Positions 49,556 to 59,389 of a DNA stretch of 64,000 nucleotides are shown here, one piece after another. The notes below the pieces were generated by a model. That model was not told where the DNA came from. It ran no database searches and saw only the letters and a list, made by a program, of their open reading frames with translations. The position numbers were made by a program, and so were the translations under genes. Origin of the DNA: Lysinibacillus piscis (lineage in GTDB: Bacteria; Bacillota; Bacilli; Bacillales_A; Planococcaceae); NCBI RefSeq assembly GCF_026012395.1, contig NZ_BRZA01000001.1:620001-684000 (forward strand), written 5' to 3'. The first letter of the stretch is position 1, and each line of letters opens with the position of its first letter.

Positions 49556-50323
49556 TCATTCTCCCTTTTTCTTTGTTAAAAACTGCTGAACCGCCTCATG
49601 ATGTGCTTCACTTTCCCATAACCGTGCACATGTTTTGATTTCCTCCATGATCCGTTCATAGAGATGATGCTCCTTCCATTTACGCAAAACAATCTCTTTA
49701 TAAGCTGTTTGAACGGAGGGATGAATACTAGACAGCTGCTGGATAAACATTTCTAATGCCGCCATACTCTCTCCCTCAAAAATATGTGTCGCCCATCCTA
49801 TTTCACGTAATTTCTCTGTTGAATATGGCTTAGCATCCATTAACATTTTTAAGGAATCATCATAGCGTAAACCTCTCTCTAATAAATAAGTTCCTCCACC
49901 CCAGCCACTTGTAATAGCGAGTGTTCCTTGAATAAAGCCACATTTAGCATGGTTTGCAACAAGACGGAAATCACAGGCTGTTGCAATTTCACAACCACCA
50001 CCGACTGCTGCACCATTGACTAATGCAATTGTTGGTATTGGCAACGTAGCTAAATCGTATAAAATATGCCCCATTTTACTTAGCATGTGAAAGGCTTCAT
50101 CTTCTGTCGTCAGTGCATGAAATACGGATAAATCGCCACCAGAACAAAAGGATTGTTGCCCCGCTCCCGTGATTACTAAAAACTGAACATCTTGTCGCTG
50201 ACGAATATATGTAAGTACTTCTTGAAAGCCATGCATCACTTCATCATTAATCGCATTACGCTTCTCTTCACGATTGATTGTAAATAGAACAATTCCCCCA
50301 TTATGTTCAATCATATAAGCCAT
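49556..50323 (-). CDS. Enoyl-CoA hydratase/isomerase family protein
   Basis: A 255-residue crotonase-fold protein. The oxyanion-hole segments are SFCSGGDLSVF near 60-70 and NGAAVGGGCEIATACDFRLV near 101-120. The substrate cannot be told from sequence; members act on acyl-CoAs in fatty-acid or branched-chain metabolism. It stands alone between rsfA and rpmF and is not part of a beta-oxidation operon. Confidence 0.88.
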   Translation of the reverse strand: MAYMIEHNGGIVLFTINREEKRNAINDEVMHGFQEVLTYIRQRQDVQFLVITGAGQQSFCSGGDLSVFHALTTEDEAFHMLSKMGHILYDLATLPIPTIALVNGAAVGGGCEIATACDFRLVANHAKCGFIQGTLAITSGWGGGTYLLERGLRYDDSLKMLMDAKPYSTEKLREIGWATHIFEGESMAALEMFIQQLSSIHPSVQTAYKEIVLRKWKEHHLYERIMEEIKTCARLWESEAHHEAVQQFLTKKKGE

Positions 50324-50419
50324 AATGATTCCCCCTTTGTCTAACTTATTTCATTGTATCATGACTATGTGAGGAACTATCCTTCTAAAAATAGGCTTTT
50401 CGCCAAAATCGGCTCTTGG

Positions 50420-50525
50420 CTACCTATTCCGTCGCGGATGGATGCTTTCTGCAGGCACGGCTTCAACTAATTTATTTCAGCTCGTGTTGTTCCTGTTGGA
50501 GTCGCCACCCATCACTCCATATGTA
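50420..50525 (+). repeat. Degenerate copy of a Bacillales intergenic repeat
   Basis: The stretch contains ATGCTTTCTGCAGGCACGGC ... TTCAGCTCGTG ... TTCCTGTTGGAGTCGCCACC ... CACTCCA, which resembles the GC-rich intergenic repeat I know from many Bacillaceae (GCTTTCCGCGGGCACGGC ... GGAGTCGCC). It is more AT-rich than usual, so probably decayed. The rest of the gap 50324-50576 shows nothing clear. Recognition is from memory. Confidence 0.45.
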
Positions 50526-50576
50526 GTCTATCAAATGGCAAGTACAGATTTTGGTGTTGACCCTAAAAATATGTAC

Positions 50577-50620
50577 AAAAAAAGACTAATAAAGAGCCAT
50601 GGCCTCTTTACTAGTCCTTT
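50577..50620 (-). terminator. Terminator after rpmF
   Basis: GACTAGTAAAGAG pairs with CTCTTTATTAGTC around a GCCATGGC-type centre on the minus strand (one mismatch), followed by TTTTTTT. Confidence 0.85.
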
Positions 50621-50638
50621 AAGTGAGCAAACACTGAA

Positions 50639-50812
50639 TTATTTGCTTACTACTTCTTTACCTTTGTAATGTCCACAAGCTTTGCAAACACGGTGTGATA
50701 ATTTTGCTTCACCACAGTTTGGGCAAGCTACCATACCAGGTACAGATAGTTTGAAATGCGTACGACGCTTTCTTTTTGCAGTTTTAGAAGTTCTTCTAAA
50801 TGGTACAGCCAT
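50639..50812 (-). CDS. rpmF: Ribosomal protein L32
   Basis: A 57-residue ribosomal protein beginning [19 protein letters not shown], with a four-cysteine zinc ribbon ([20 protein letters not shown], about 30-49). The ATG at 50812 is 8 bases after GGAGG. It follows ylbN by 24 bases, the conserved pairing. The zinc form implies it is the standard copy. Confidence 0.97.
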   Translation of the reverse strand: MAVPFRRTSKTAKRKRRTHFKLSVPGMVACPNCGEAKLSHRVCKACGHYKGKEVVSK

Positions 50813-50836
50813 TGATGGCACCTCCTTACAGATCGT

Positions 50837-51370
50837 CTATTCGTCTGTTTGATCAAAATACTTAGCTAAAGCAGCTAGTCTTGGATCCACTTTTTGTTCG
50901 TCAGCTTTTTTGTGCAAGAGTACGTCTTCATCCGTTGCGTAAGACCAATTCTTCCCACCTTGCACTTGCCCTGCTGTATCCTCTTTGAATACTTGCATTG
51001 GCACTTCAAGAAGGATAATTTCTTCAAGAACTGGCTTCATGTCGATGACTTCACCATCTACATAGTGAATATCACCATCATCTTCTCCACGCTTTTCGTC
51101 GTCAAGCCAGTTAAAAATTTCAACTGTCTCAACCGATATAGGAAATTCAACGTCCTCCCAAGTGCGAGCACAAGGCAAGGTTAACGTTGCTGTCACAGTT
51201 AGCTGACATGTCATTTGCGATGCACCGAAAGTACACAGCCCTTTTACATGAACGGGCGAAATTGCTCGAATATCCTGGTTTCGCTCCATCACCTCGTCCA
51301 GTTGGACATAGGCGTCGATCGGCATTCCGTTTTGACGGTATTTAGATAATTGATGAATTGACCATTTCAT
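50837..51370 (-). CDS. ylbN: YlbN, DUF177-family (YceD) protein
   Basis: A DUF177 protein linked to large-subunit rRNA accumulation. The family core is VHVKGLCTFGASQMTCQL, VTATLTLPCARTW near 37-70. I start at 51370 (MKWSIHQLSKYRQ), 7 bases after GAGGTGAT. Transcribed with rpmF. It diverges from tmcAL across a 146-base gap that must hold both promoters. Confidence 0.88.
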   Translation of the reverse strand: MKWSIHQLSKYRQNGMPIDAYVQLDEVMERNQDIRAISPVHVKGLCTFGASQMTCQLTVTATLTLPCARTWEDVEFPISVETVEIFNWLDDEKRGEDDGDIHYVDGEVIDMKPVLEEIILLEVPMQVFKEDTAGQVQGGKNWSYATDEDVLLHKKADEQKVDPRLAALAKYFDQTDE

Positions 51371-51516
51371 TCGTTTAATCACCTCGAGACAACACTGTTG
51401 ATTATATAATGACTAAAAAAAGATGTCAAGATAATTTCTTGTCACTCCTTCAAAACACACCTATAATTATGATAAACATTGAAAACAATTTGATTAAATA
51501 GAGGGAGGTTTACATA

Positions 51517-52728
51517 ATGAAAGCTGTGGGAATTGTTGTTGAATACAATCCTTTTCATAATGGACATGCCTATCATTTACAGCAAGCTAAAGCAGTAGCA
51601 CAGGCAGATATCGTCATTGCCGTCATGAGTGGTACTTTTTTACAACGCGGAGAGCCAGCCATGGTTGATAAATGGACACGTACAAAAATGGCTTTAGCAG
51701 GTGGCGTTGATATTGTCATCGAATTGCCTTATGTCTATAGTACAGCAGCAGCGACCGATTTCGCTAAAGGCGCTATTTTTTTATTATCTGCTATTAATTG
51801 TCATGCCTTTGCTTTTGGTAGTGAAAATGGCGCAATTGCACCTTTTTTAAATACCTTTCAACTGATTGATACGCATCGTTCTGATTATAATATGCTCATA
51901 AAAGAAAGCCTTCAAACAGGAGCAAGCTATCCAAAAAGTTTACATTATGCCTATACACAGCTTTCGCAAAAATTTCCTGCTGATTATATTGATTTATCAC
52001 AGCCAAACAATATATTAGGTTTTCATTATATCGAGGCTGCTGCACACTTAAAAAGTGCTATTCAACCTTTAACCATTCCTCGTATTGCAGCAGGCTACCA
52101 TGAACCTGTTCAACAAGGTGCTACAATTGCCAGCGCAACAGGGATACGTAAGGCTTTAGCAACGACCAATGAATTGCAACATATACAAAATGTATTGCCA
52201 CACACATCTTTTGATTACTTAATGGACTGGTCAACACAGCATGGACATTTTGCTAGTTGGGAGCAATTTTGGCCTTTATTACAATTCACCTTGTTACGTC
52301 ATACATCACATGAATTAACACGCTATATGGAGGTGACAGAGGGAATTGAACACGCATTGATAAAGGCAGCCAAAACAAGTAATTCCTTCAACGATTTCAT
52401 GGAAAAAGTAAAATCTAAGCGTTATACATGGACACGCATCCAGCGTATGTTAACACATATTTATACAGGCTATACAAAGGAGCAAGCCCATCATTTGGAT
52501 AAACCTTCTTACATTCGTTTACTCGGTATGAGTGCGGTAGGGCAAGCCTATTTAGGTCAATATAAAAAACAAATAGAGCTACCTTTAATCAGTCGAGTGG
52601 CAGCTATAAAAAATGATATGCTCGCCGTCGATATTCATGCAGCTGAAATTTACAATATCAGTGTGGAACAACAAGTAAAACACAATCGTTTACCTAAAGA
52701 CTATCAAACCCCACCAATACGCATGTAA
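51517..52728 (+). CDS. tmcAL: tRNA(Met) cytidine acetate ligase (YlbM)
   Basis: It makes N4-acetylcytidine at the wobble position of elongator tRNA-Met, using acetate and ATP. The nucleotidyltransferase motif GIVVEYNPFHNGHAYHL is at about 4-20 and MSGTFLQRGEPA near 39-50. At 403 residues it has the usual length. GGGAGG precedes the ATG. One of the few rightward genes of the region. Confidence 0.94.
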   Translation: MKAVGIVVEYNPFHNGHAYHLQQAKAVAQADIVIAVMSGTFLQRGEPAMVDKWTRTKMALAGGVDIVIELPYVYSTAAATDFAKGAIFLLSAINCHAFAFGSENGAIAPFLNTFQLIDTHRSDYNMLIKESLQTGASYPKSLHYAYTQLSQKFPADYIDLSQPNNILGFHYIEAAAHLKSAIQPLTIPRIAAGYHEPVQQGATIASATGIRKALATTNELQHIQNVLPHTSFDYLMDWSTQHGHFASWEQFWPLLQFTLLRHTSHELTRYMEVTEGIEHALIKAAKTSNSFNDFMEKVKSKRYTWTRIQRMLTHIYTGYTKEQAHHLDKPSYIRLLGMSAVGQAYLGQYKKQIELPLISRVAAIKNDMLAVDIHAAEIYNISVEQQVKHNRLPKDYQTPPIRM

Positions 52729-52772
52729 AAAAGGACTGTAGAGAAAGTTACAATTTTCTTTACAGTCCTTTT
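52727..52772. terminator. Bidirectional terminator between tmcAL and ylbL
   Basis: AAAAGGACTGTA pairs with TACAGTCCTTTT, with further AGAAAG/CTTTCT-type pairing inside. T-runs follow on both strands, serving the converging genes. Confidence 0.85.
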
Positions 52773-52780
52773 CTTCACTC

Positions 52781-53827
52781 TTATTTTGGTTGTAATTGCT
52801 GCAAATAGGCAAGAGCATCATCCACCGTTTTAACAGGCACAATTTTCATTTTTGTGTCAATCTCTTTCGCTGTTTTAACGGCCGTCGCATAATTTGATTC
52901 TAATTCTGGATATTTTGCCTTCAATGTAGGTGAAATTTCATCATCTGGTGCAAAGAAAATTTCCATGCCATCTCGATCTGCTGCAATAACCTTGTAATCG
53001 ATTCCACCAATTCGCCCAACAGAGCCATCCACTAACATTTCACCTGTACCAGCCACTGCATACCCTTTTGTTAAATCTTCATCAAGCAGCTGATTTAAAA
53101 TTTCAAGTGTAAACATAAGTCCCGCAGAAGGCCCACCAATATCTTCCGTTTTCATAACGACATCAGGATGTGTTTCGATTGACTTACTTTCTGCATACGT
53201 AATACCTAAACCTGCTCTTTTTTCTTCGGTATTCGGAATTGGCATTAATGTAACGGTTACATCTTGCTCTTTTTTATTGCGTTTTAAGTGAAGTGTCACT
53301 TGATCTCCAAGTTGTTTCGATGTCAGGAAATCTACAAGCATTTGTTGGCTATCAATGGTCTGCCCATCAATTGTCAGCAACTCATCACCAGCATTTAATA
53401 AGCCCTCTGCCGCACCACCCTCTAAGACGTTTAATACAAATACACCATCAAAGGTTACTTTTGTTTCAAGTCCTGCTTTTTGAAAGGCAATATATTTGGC
53501 ATTGAACTGTGAATCAGACATTAATTTAAGCTGGCGGATATTGTACTCTTCATCATCCTCTAATGGATTTCTAACTTGCTTGATATCCATGAGCTTTTGA
53601 TACTTTTGTGTCTTTGCCCATACATATGTGAATGGGGTAGCCTGCTGCATAGCCACTGTCATTAAATTCATAGAGCCAGCATCATTCATATCACCATTAT
53701 CCACTGTCACGAATTTGTGGACGTCATATGCACTTCCTGGCTTCATAATATAAGCGTCTAGTCGGTACAACATACAAAAACAAACTACGACAATCAATAC
53801 GGCGTATATACTTATTTTTTTCTTCAC
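52781..53827 (-). CDS. ylbL: YlbL, membrane PDZ-Lon-type protease
   Basis: A 348-residue membrane-anchored serine protease: one N-terminal membrane segment (about 5-22), a PDZ domain (about 125-195, VLNVLEGGAAEGLLNAGDEL) and a Lon-type catalytic domain with the serine in DIGGPSAGLMF (about 236) and a lysine in DYKVIAADR (about 281). In Bacillus it affects a cell-division checkpoint. Confidence 0.93.
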   Translation of the reverse strand: MKKKISIYAVLIVVVCFCMLYRLDAYIMKPGSAYDVHKFVTVDNGDMNDAGSMNLMTVAMQQATPFTYVWAKTQKYQKLMDIKQVRNPLEDDEEYNIRQLKLMSDSQFNAKYIAFQKAGLETKVTFDGVFVLNVLEGGAAEGLLNAGDELLTIDGQTIDSQQMLVDFLTSKQLGDQVTLHLKRNKKEQDVTVTLMPIPNTEEKRAGLGITYAESKSIETHPDVVMKTEDIGGPSAGLMFTLEILNQLLDEDLTKGYAVAGTGEMLVDGSVGRIGGIDYKVIAADRDGMEIFFAPDDEISPTLKAKYPELESNYATAVKTAKEIDTKMKIVPVKTVDDALAYLQQLQPK

Positions 53828-53945
53828 CTAAACATTCCTCCAAAGACGCTGGTTAAACTAGCTGTTCATGTTTTCGTCTATTTCACATATATTGATTTTA
53901 GCATTTGCCTATGGGAATAACAAAAAATTGAAACGAGATGATTAT

Positions 53946-54854
53946 ATGTATGCAACCATTCAAATAACACTTTGCATTCTCCTCATTCTATTACTGTTAT
54001 TATTTCCACAGATGGCTCATCAGGGCACAGATTTAGGGCTCACTCTTTTTATGGAGGCATTGTTTCCTTATTTGCTACCATATCTCATTTTGACGCAGTG
54101 GCTGTTGCGTTTAACGGCTCCTATGCGCACACAGCAGACCAATCGTATTTCACTCTATGTACAAGCCTATATCATTAGTGCACTTGGTGGATATCCCACT
54201 GGTGCTACGACAATTGCTTATTTAAAAAATAGTGGTCAACTTCAATTGAAAGAAGCAAATTTTTTACTGGCTGTTTGTCATGCACCAAGTCCTCTTTTTG
54301 TGCTGGGCTTTGTCAGTTTAGATTTACTACACAGTCACACATTTGGTTGGTTATTTTTATGCTTACTACATAGCTTTAATATTTGTTGTTTAGTCACAGG
54401 CTACTTCATATTTCGTTCATCACATATTAGTAGTCATGTCACTCAACCCACCCCATTATCTACAGCACCTTTTTCCGAAAGCATTCGTGAAACAGCCCCT
54501 ACGCTTTTGTTAGTCGGCACAACCATTATTTTTTTTACAACGATTCAAACGATTATCCAGCAAGGCTTAAAGCAGGTAATCCCTACATTACCTTCTACCA
54601 TTGAGCTTAGCATTGCAGCACTATTAGAAGTAACTAATGGGCTCAAAATGACATCTACTCTGCTTGCACACTCGCCTTACCTTTTATTCATCAGTGTACT
54701 TTTCCTAACAATGCAAAGTATTAGTATCCATTTACAAATTTTTGTTATTGCGAAAGCTGCAAAACTATCTGTTCGCCCTTACATCAAACTTCGCTTATTA
54801 AGTATCTTCATCGTCCCAACGATTTATGCTCTATTTAGCTATGTTTATCCGTAA
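53946..54854 (+). CDS. ylbJ: YlbJ-type sporulation membrane protein
   Basis: A polytopic membrane protein with about eight hydrophobic segments, related to YlbJ/SpoVV, which moves dipicolinic acid across the outer forespore membrane. Family-like parts are ALFPYLLPYLIL and SALGGYPTGATTIA. It is shorter (about 302 residues) than the about 400 of Bacillus. Start uncertain: ATG at 53946 or upstream at 53868; neither has a strong ribosome binding site. It lies between ylbL and coaD, as in Bacillus. Confidence 0.8.
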   Translation: MYATIQITLCILLILLLLLFPQMAHQGTDLGLTLFMEALFPYLLPYLILTQWLLRLTAPMRTQQTNRISLYVQAYIISALGGYPTGATTIAYLKNSGQLQLKEANFLLAVCHAPSPLFVLGFVSLDLLHSHTFGWLFLCLLHSFNICCLVTGYFIFRSSHISSHVTQPTPLSTAPFSESIRETAPTLLLVGTTIIFFTTIQTIIQQGLKQVIPTLPSTIELSIAALLEVTNGLKMTSTLLAHSPYLLFISVLFLTMQSISIHLQIFVIAKAAKLSVRPYIKLRLLSIFIVPTIYALFSYVYP

Positions 54855-54887
54855 AAAAGGATGTCCTGTATATACAAGACATCCTTT
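54853..54887 (-). terminator. Terminator after coaD (also ylbJ)
   Basis: AAAGGATGTC pairs with GACATCCTTT across 12 bases; TTTTTT follows on the minus strand and a weaker T-run on the plus strand. Confidence 0.8.
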
Positions 54888-54893
54888 CGATAG

Positions 54894-55953
<1,060 letters not shown>

Positions 55954-55995
55954 AATTTTATATGCCTCTTCCGTTTTCAAATCGTTCTAACAGAT

Positions 55996-56030
55996 GAAAG
56001 CCTCCATCCAAACAGTGTGGATGGAGCTTT
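55996..56030 (-). terminator. Terminator after the unknown exported protein gene
   Basis: AAAGCTCCATCC pairs with GGATGGAGGCTTT on the minus strand across 9 bases (one bulge), with a short T-run. Confidence 0.7.
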
Positions 56031-56033
56031 CTG

Positions 56034-57455
56034 TTAGTTTTGCTCTTGTATTACGATATTAATACGTTTATCGCTTTTTTGTAAATCCACTAAAAATAAA
56101 CGTTGTAGCCAAGCCTCTTCAACATAATATTGATCGGCAATTTTAATAATAGGCTCTGAAATAGTTGAATATCTGCGTTGATTGAACACATAGAAACCAG
56201 GCTCTTTTGGGAAACGGAAAGTACGATTATCACCATTTACATAATAGCCGTTCTCTCCTGGACCTGCTGTATAACCTAGCTGTGGTAGCAATGTATCCGC
56301 AGTATATAATATTTGTCCTTCATACGAAATAACATGAACATCTTTTTGAATAATATCATTCACATACACATTGCGTTCATCTTCAAATAATAATGGATAT
56401 GTGCCACTTTCTTGCGTTGTATTTAATTGGAAATATGACGTTTTATGACCTAGTACTTCCGATAATAGCGCATCCATTGATTCTGGTGAAACAGTTGTCT
56501 CTTCAAGCTTCTCAAGCGCTTCCTGCCATGCCACTTTTTGTGTACTTGTCATATGGTTGTCCAGCACTGTTACAAGCTCTTGTGCTTTTTCAGAGCCAAT
56601 CGGTGTCTTGACTAAATAAGTTGCCACAACTTCTGACAGCCATGCTGGTGCATTTTCAAAGTGAATTTTCGATTTAATTTGTGACATAATCACTTCTTGC
56701 TCCATTGCTTGTTTCGTCAGTGTTGGCAAAAAGAGCAATCTGCTATCATATTCATCCACTGGGCTTGGTTCTTGAATAATGGCAATATGTTCATCATTCA
56801 CAAACTGCATATTGTCTAATGCTGCACGCAAATCTTGTGAAATAGCATTCAGTGCATAAATGGATACTGTCGATCTTTGCTCTTGCAGTTGTAAATTAGC
56901 TGCTTGCCAATAAATATCACGAATCGTGCCATCTCCACTAAACATTGTATAGTTCACTAACGATAGCTGTTGCTGTCCAACTAACGGTAAACCTGTTACC
57001 CACTGACCAACATATTGACTATCTGTAGAAATATGAACAATCGAATAAGATGTATCCCCATTTATTAATGTGGCAAATACATTTTGGAGTAATTGCTTCT
57101 CCTTTAAGCCACCTTCAATTGGAATTATGTATGAGACAGATTGTGCCTTTGTTTCACCTTGCTTAAAATAGGAGGATTCATCAGAAAGGCGTGTACAGCT
57201 TGTTTTATTGGCAATAAAGCAAGTTGGATTTACCGCATTTTTTGGCCAATTAATTTTTATTTTTTGATTGGGTAAATTTTTAAAATGCTGACGTACATCT
57301 AGTGCATTGTCTCGATAGACAATTTCAATTTCCTGTGAATAGTGGAATTTGCCACTGCCCGTTTCGATAGCTGATGAATACGCTTGATATTGAAAAAACA
57401 ATACACCTGTAATAATTAATGTGAGTATGGAAAAAAAACTTAGTATAAATTTCAT
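56034..57455 (-). CDS. Exported protein of unknown function with a stalk-like C-terminal domain
   Basis: I do not recognise this 473-residue protein. It begins with a membrane segment (FILSFFSILTLIITGVLFF), so it is anchored or secreted. The middle (about 30-370) is a large soluble domain without catalytic motif; two cysteines (FIANKTSC region) may form a bridge. The C-terminal about 100 residues (SYEGQILYTADTLLPQLGY, YYVNGDNRTFRFP) resemble a copper-amine-oxidase-N/stalk domain. I start at 57455, 8 bases after AGGAGG. It stands alone, between ylbG and rsmD regions. Confidence 0.6.
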   Translation of the reverse strand: MKFILSFFSILTLIITGVLFFQYQAYSSAIETGSGKFHYSQEIEIVYRDNALDVRQHFKNLPNQKIKINWPKNAVNPTCFIANKTSCTRLSDESSYFKQGETKAQSVSYIIPIEGGLKEKQLLQNVFATLINGDTSYSIVHISTDSQYVGQWVTGLPLVGQQQLSLVNYTMFSGDGTIRDIYWQAANLQLQEQRSTVSIYALNAISQDLRAALDNMQFVNDEHIAIIQEPSPVDEYDSRLLFLPTLTKQAMEQEVIMSQIKSKIHFENAPAWLSEVVATYLVKTPIGSEKAQELVTVLDNHMTSTQKVAWQEALEKLEETTVSPESMDALLSEVLGHKTSYFQLNTTQESGTYPLLFEDERNVYVNDIIQKDVHVISYEGQILYTADTLLPQLGYTAGPGENGYYVNGDNRTFRFPKEPGFYVFNQRRYSTISEPIIKIADQYYVEEAWLQRLFLVDLQKSDKRINIVIQEQN

Positions 57456-57511
57456 ATGCTGAACCTCCTGTCTCATGATACTATGTGTAATGGAAAGGAT
57501 GTGTAATCATT

Positions 57512-57901
57512 ATGTCACAACAATTTATAGAACTTGGTGAAGGCTATGGTGATGTATATGAGTTATTAGAAATTATCAAAACCAACCAGCAGCGCTTTCA
57601 TCAAGCCTTTATCTTAACATCTACAAAAGAGGACAAAAAAGTTGCCTCTCTAGCAGTTGCTTTAAAACCTGTTGGAGAAAGTAAATTCATGCCTATTTAT
57701 ATTTGCCGAGAAGGCTTACCTTTTCGAGAGGATTCACCATCACAACGTCAACAAATGTTTGAAAATAGCATTGCACAACTAGGTCGCAAAGCCGTTGTTG
57801 TAGAAATAAAACACTCATCCATTTTTTCAGAACATAAGCTTTTTTATCAATATGTCATCGGAATCATGAGATTGCATCACTACATTCCCGCATTAACATA
57901 A
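57512..57901 (+). CDS. Conserved Bacillales protein of unknown function
   Basis: A 129-residue soluble protein (MSQQFIELGEGYGDVYELLE ... YVIGIMRLHHYIPAL). I believe it belongs to a small Bacillales family that has been wrongly named methylthioribose kinase in some genomes; I am not sure of the family number. No catalytic motif is visible. AAAGGATG lies before the ATG. Rightward, diverging from the exported-protein gene. A weak hairpin GCCCTTT/AAAGGGC at about 57906-57922 follows. Confidence 0.65.
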   Translation: MSQQFIELGEGYGDVYELLEIIKTNQQRFHQAFILTSTKEDKKVASLAVALKPVGESKFMPIYICREGLPFREDSPSQRQQMFENSIAQLGRKAVVVEIKHSSIFSEHKLFYQYVIGIMRLHHYIPALT

Positions 57902-57958
57902 TCATCGCCCTTTCACAAAGGGCTAGCTTATCCATGTTCAAAAAGAAGAAAAAGCTCC

Positions 57959-58234
57959 TTATAGGCCTACCTTATAGTCATATTCTTTTGCTTTATCAGG
58001 CTTTGCATTTTCATACTCTGTTTTGACAAATGGACGGTAAGATGGGACAACGTCTTTCACAAATGGGAGACGTTGTAATTTTACTGTCAAATTATCAATG
58101 TCATCTTGGTCACAATAGAGCACAACATATTTTTGCTTGCGAGAAATATAAAGAACATGCCCATATTTTCGCAATGATTTTGCATTTTTTAACTGATGGA
58201 CATAAACGATTAGCCCTTGTCTTTCGTTCATCAT
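57959..58234 (-). CDS. ylbG: YlbG, DUF2129 protein
   Basis: A 91-residue protein of the DUF2129 family ([37 protein letters not shown]). Function unknown. In Bacillus it lies next to ylbF and rsmD; here a glycerophosphodiesterase gene separates it from ylbF. The first two codons are both ATG. Confidence 0.85.
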   Translation of the reverse strand: MMNERQGLIVYVHQLKNAKSLRKYGHVLYISRKQKYVVLYCDQDDIDNLTVKLQRLPFVKDVVPSYRPFVKTEYENAKPDKAKEYDYKVGL

Positions 58235-58414
58235 AAAATTCCCTCATTTCTTACCTAAAGAATACCATAGACAAGAAAATGATAGCAACAACGTTCTGTT
58301 TGGACAAAAGCAAAGTGATAGCCACAGCATCTAGCTGACAGCAACCTCACTTGTCCGTTATAATGTAGTTATTACAACAAACATGTCAGGAGCTACACAG
58401 AGGGAGGAACAGCC

Positions 58415-59326
58415 GTGGGAAAAAAAACAAATATTGCATTGGCGATTGCTGCTGCAAGTGCCGCAGCATGGGCAGGAAGTAAAGCGATTTCCAAGCCTCA
58501 ACAACGTCTAAGTAAACAAGCGTTACAATATGAATATCCTGTTATTTTTGCGCATCGTGGTGGTGCAAAACTAGAGCCTGAACAAACAATGGTAGCTTTT
58601 GATAGAGCAGCCCAATTAGGTGTAGATGGCTTTGAAATTGATATTCGTTTAACAAAAGATGAGGAAATTATCGTTTTCCATGATGACACAGTTGATCGTA
58701 CAACAGATGGTACAGGTCTTGTAGCTGATTTAACATTAGCAGAGATTAATACATTTAATCATGGTTATCATTTTCAAGACCTAGCTGGTCATTTCCCTTA
58801 TCGAGAAAAAAAGCTAGATGTCGTGACATTGCGTGAGTTATTAAAAAAATATCCAAATATTTTAGTTAATATCGATATTAAAGATGCGCCAGATACATAT
58901 GAAGGAAGTTTAATGCCATCTAAATTATGGAGACTAATTGAAGAAATAGGTGCTGAGCATCGTGTCGTTGTAACAAGCTTTTACGCAGAACAAACGGAGC
59001 GATTTAATTTATATGCTCAAAATCAAGTAGCACTCGGAGCAAGTGAATCAGATGTGCGCAAAGCCTTCACTGCCTTTACAAGTCAATTTGGTCATTTATA
59101 CCATCCAAAGGTCGATGTCTTCCAAATACCAGCTAAATCAGGAAGAATTGCATTAGATTCACCAAAATTCATTCAGTTTTTAAATAACCTGAACATTCCC
59201 GTGCATTATTGGACAATTGATGATGCAGCCACAATGACGAAATTGATTAAAAATGGAGCAAAAGGAATTATTACAGATCGACCTGATATTGCTATAGACT
59301 TGCTAAGAACAACTACAGAAGCATAA
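58415..59326 (+). CDS. Glycerophosphodiester phosphodiesterase family protein
   Basis: A 303-residue protein with an N-terminal membrane-spanning or signal segment (IALAIAAASAAAWAGS) and a GDPD TIM-barrel. The active-site parts are FAHRGGAKLEPEQTM near 44-58, GFEIDIRLTKD near 70-80 and VFHDDTVDRTTDGTG near 85-99. It hydrolyses glycerophosphodiesters, probably at the membrane surface. GTG start after GGGAGG. It lies opposite to and between ylbF and ylbG. Confidence 0.9.
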   Translation: MGKKTNIALAIAAASAAAWAGSKAISKPQQRLSKQALQYEYPVIFAHRGGAKLEPEQTMVAFDRAAQLGVDGFEIDIRLTKDEEIIVFHDDTVDRTTDGTGLVADLTLAEINTFNHGYHFQDLAGHFPYREKKLDVVTLRELLKKYPNILVNIDIKDAPDTYEGSLMPSKLWRLIEEIGAEHRVVVTSFYAEQTERFNLYAQNQVALGASESDVRKAFTAFTSQFGHLYHPKVDVFQIPAKSGRIALDSPKFIQFLNNLNIPVHYWTIDDAATMTKLIKNGAKGIITDRPDIAIDLLRTTTEA

Positions 59327-59368
59327 AAAACAACTCCCACATGGACGTATCCTGTGGGAGTTGTTTTT
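59325..59368. terminator. Bidirectional terminator between the GDPD gene and ylbF
   Basis: AAAAACAACTCCCACA pairs with TGTGGGAGTTGTTTTT; U-tracts form in both directions. Confidence 0.9.
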
Positions 59369-59389
59369 ATGCTTCTATTACAAATGTAC

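Noticed and set aside
50442-50669. Rightward open frame of 75 codons
   Set aside because: It runs over the degenerate repeat, the rpmF terminator and the end of rpmF, and has no ribosome binding site.
57902-57958. Terminator after the gene at 57512
   Set aside because: Only a 7-base stem (GCCCTTT/AAAGGGC) with no T-run; mentioned with the gene but not listed as a terminator.
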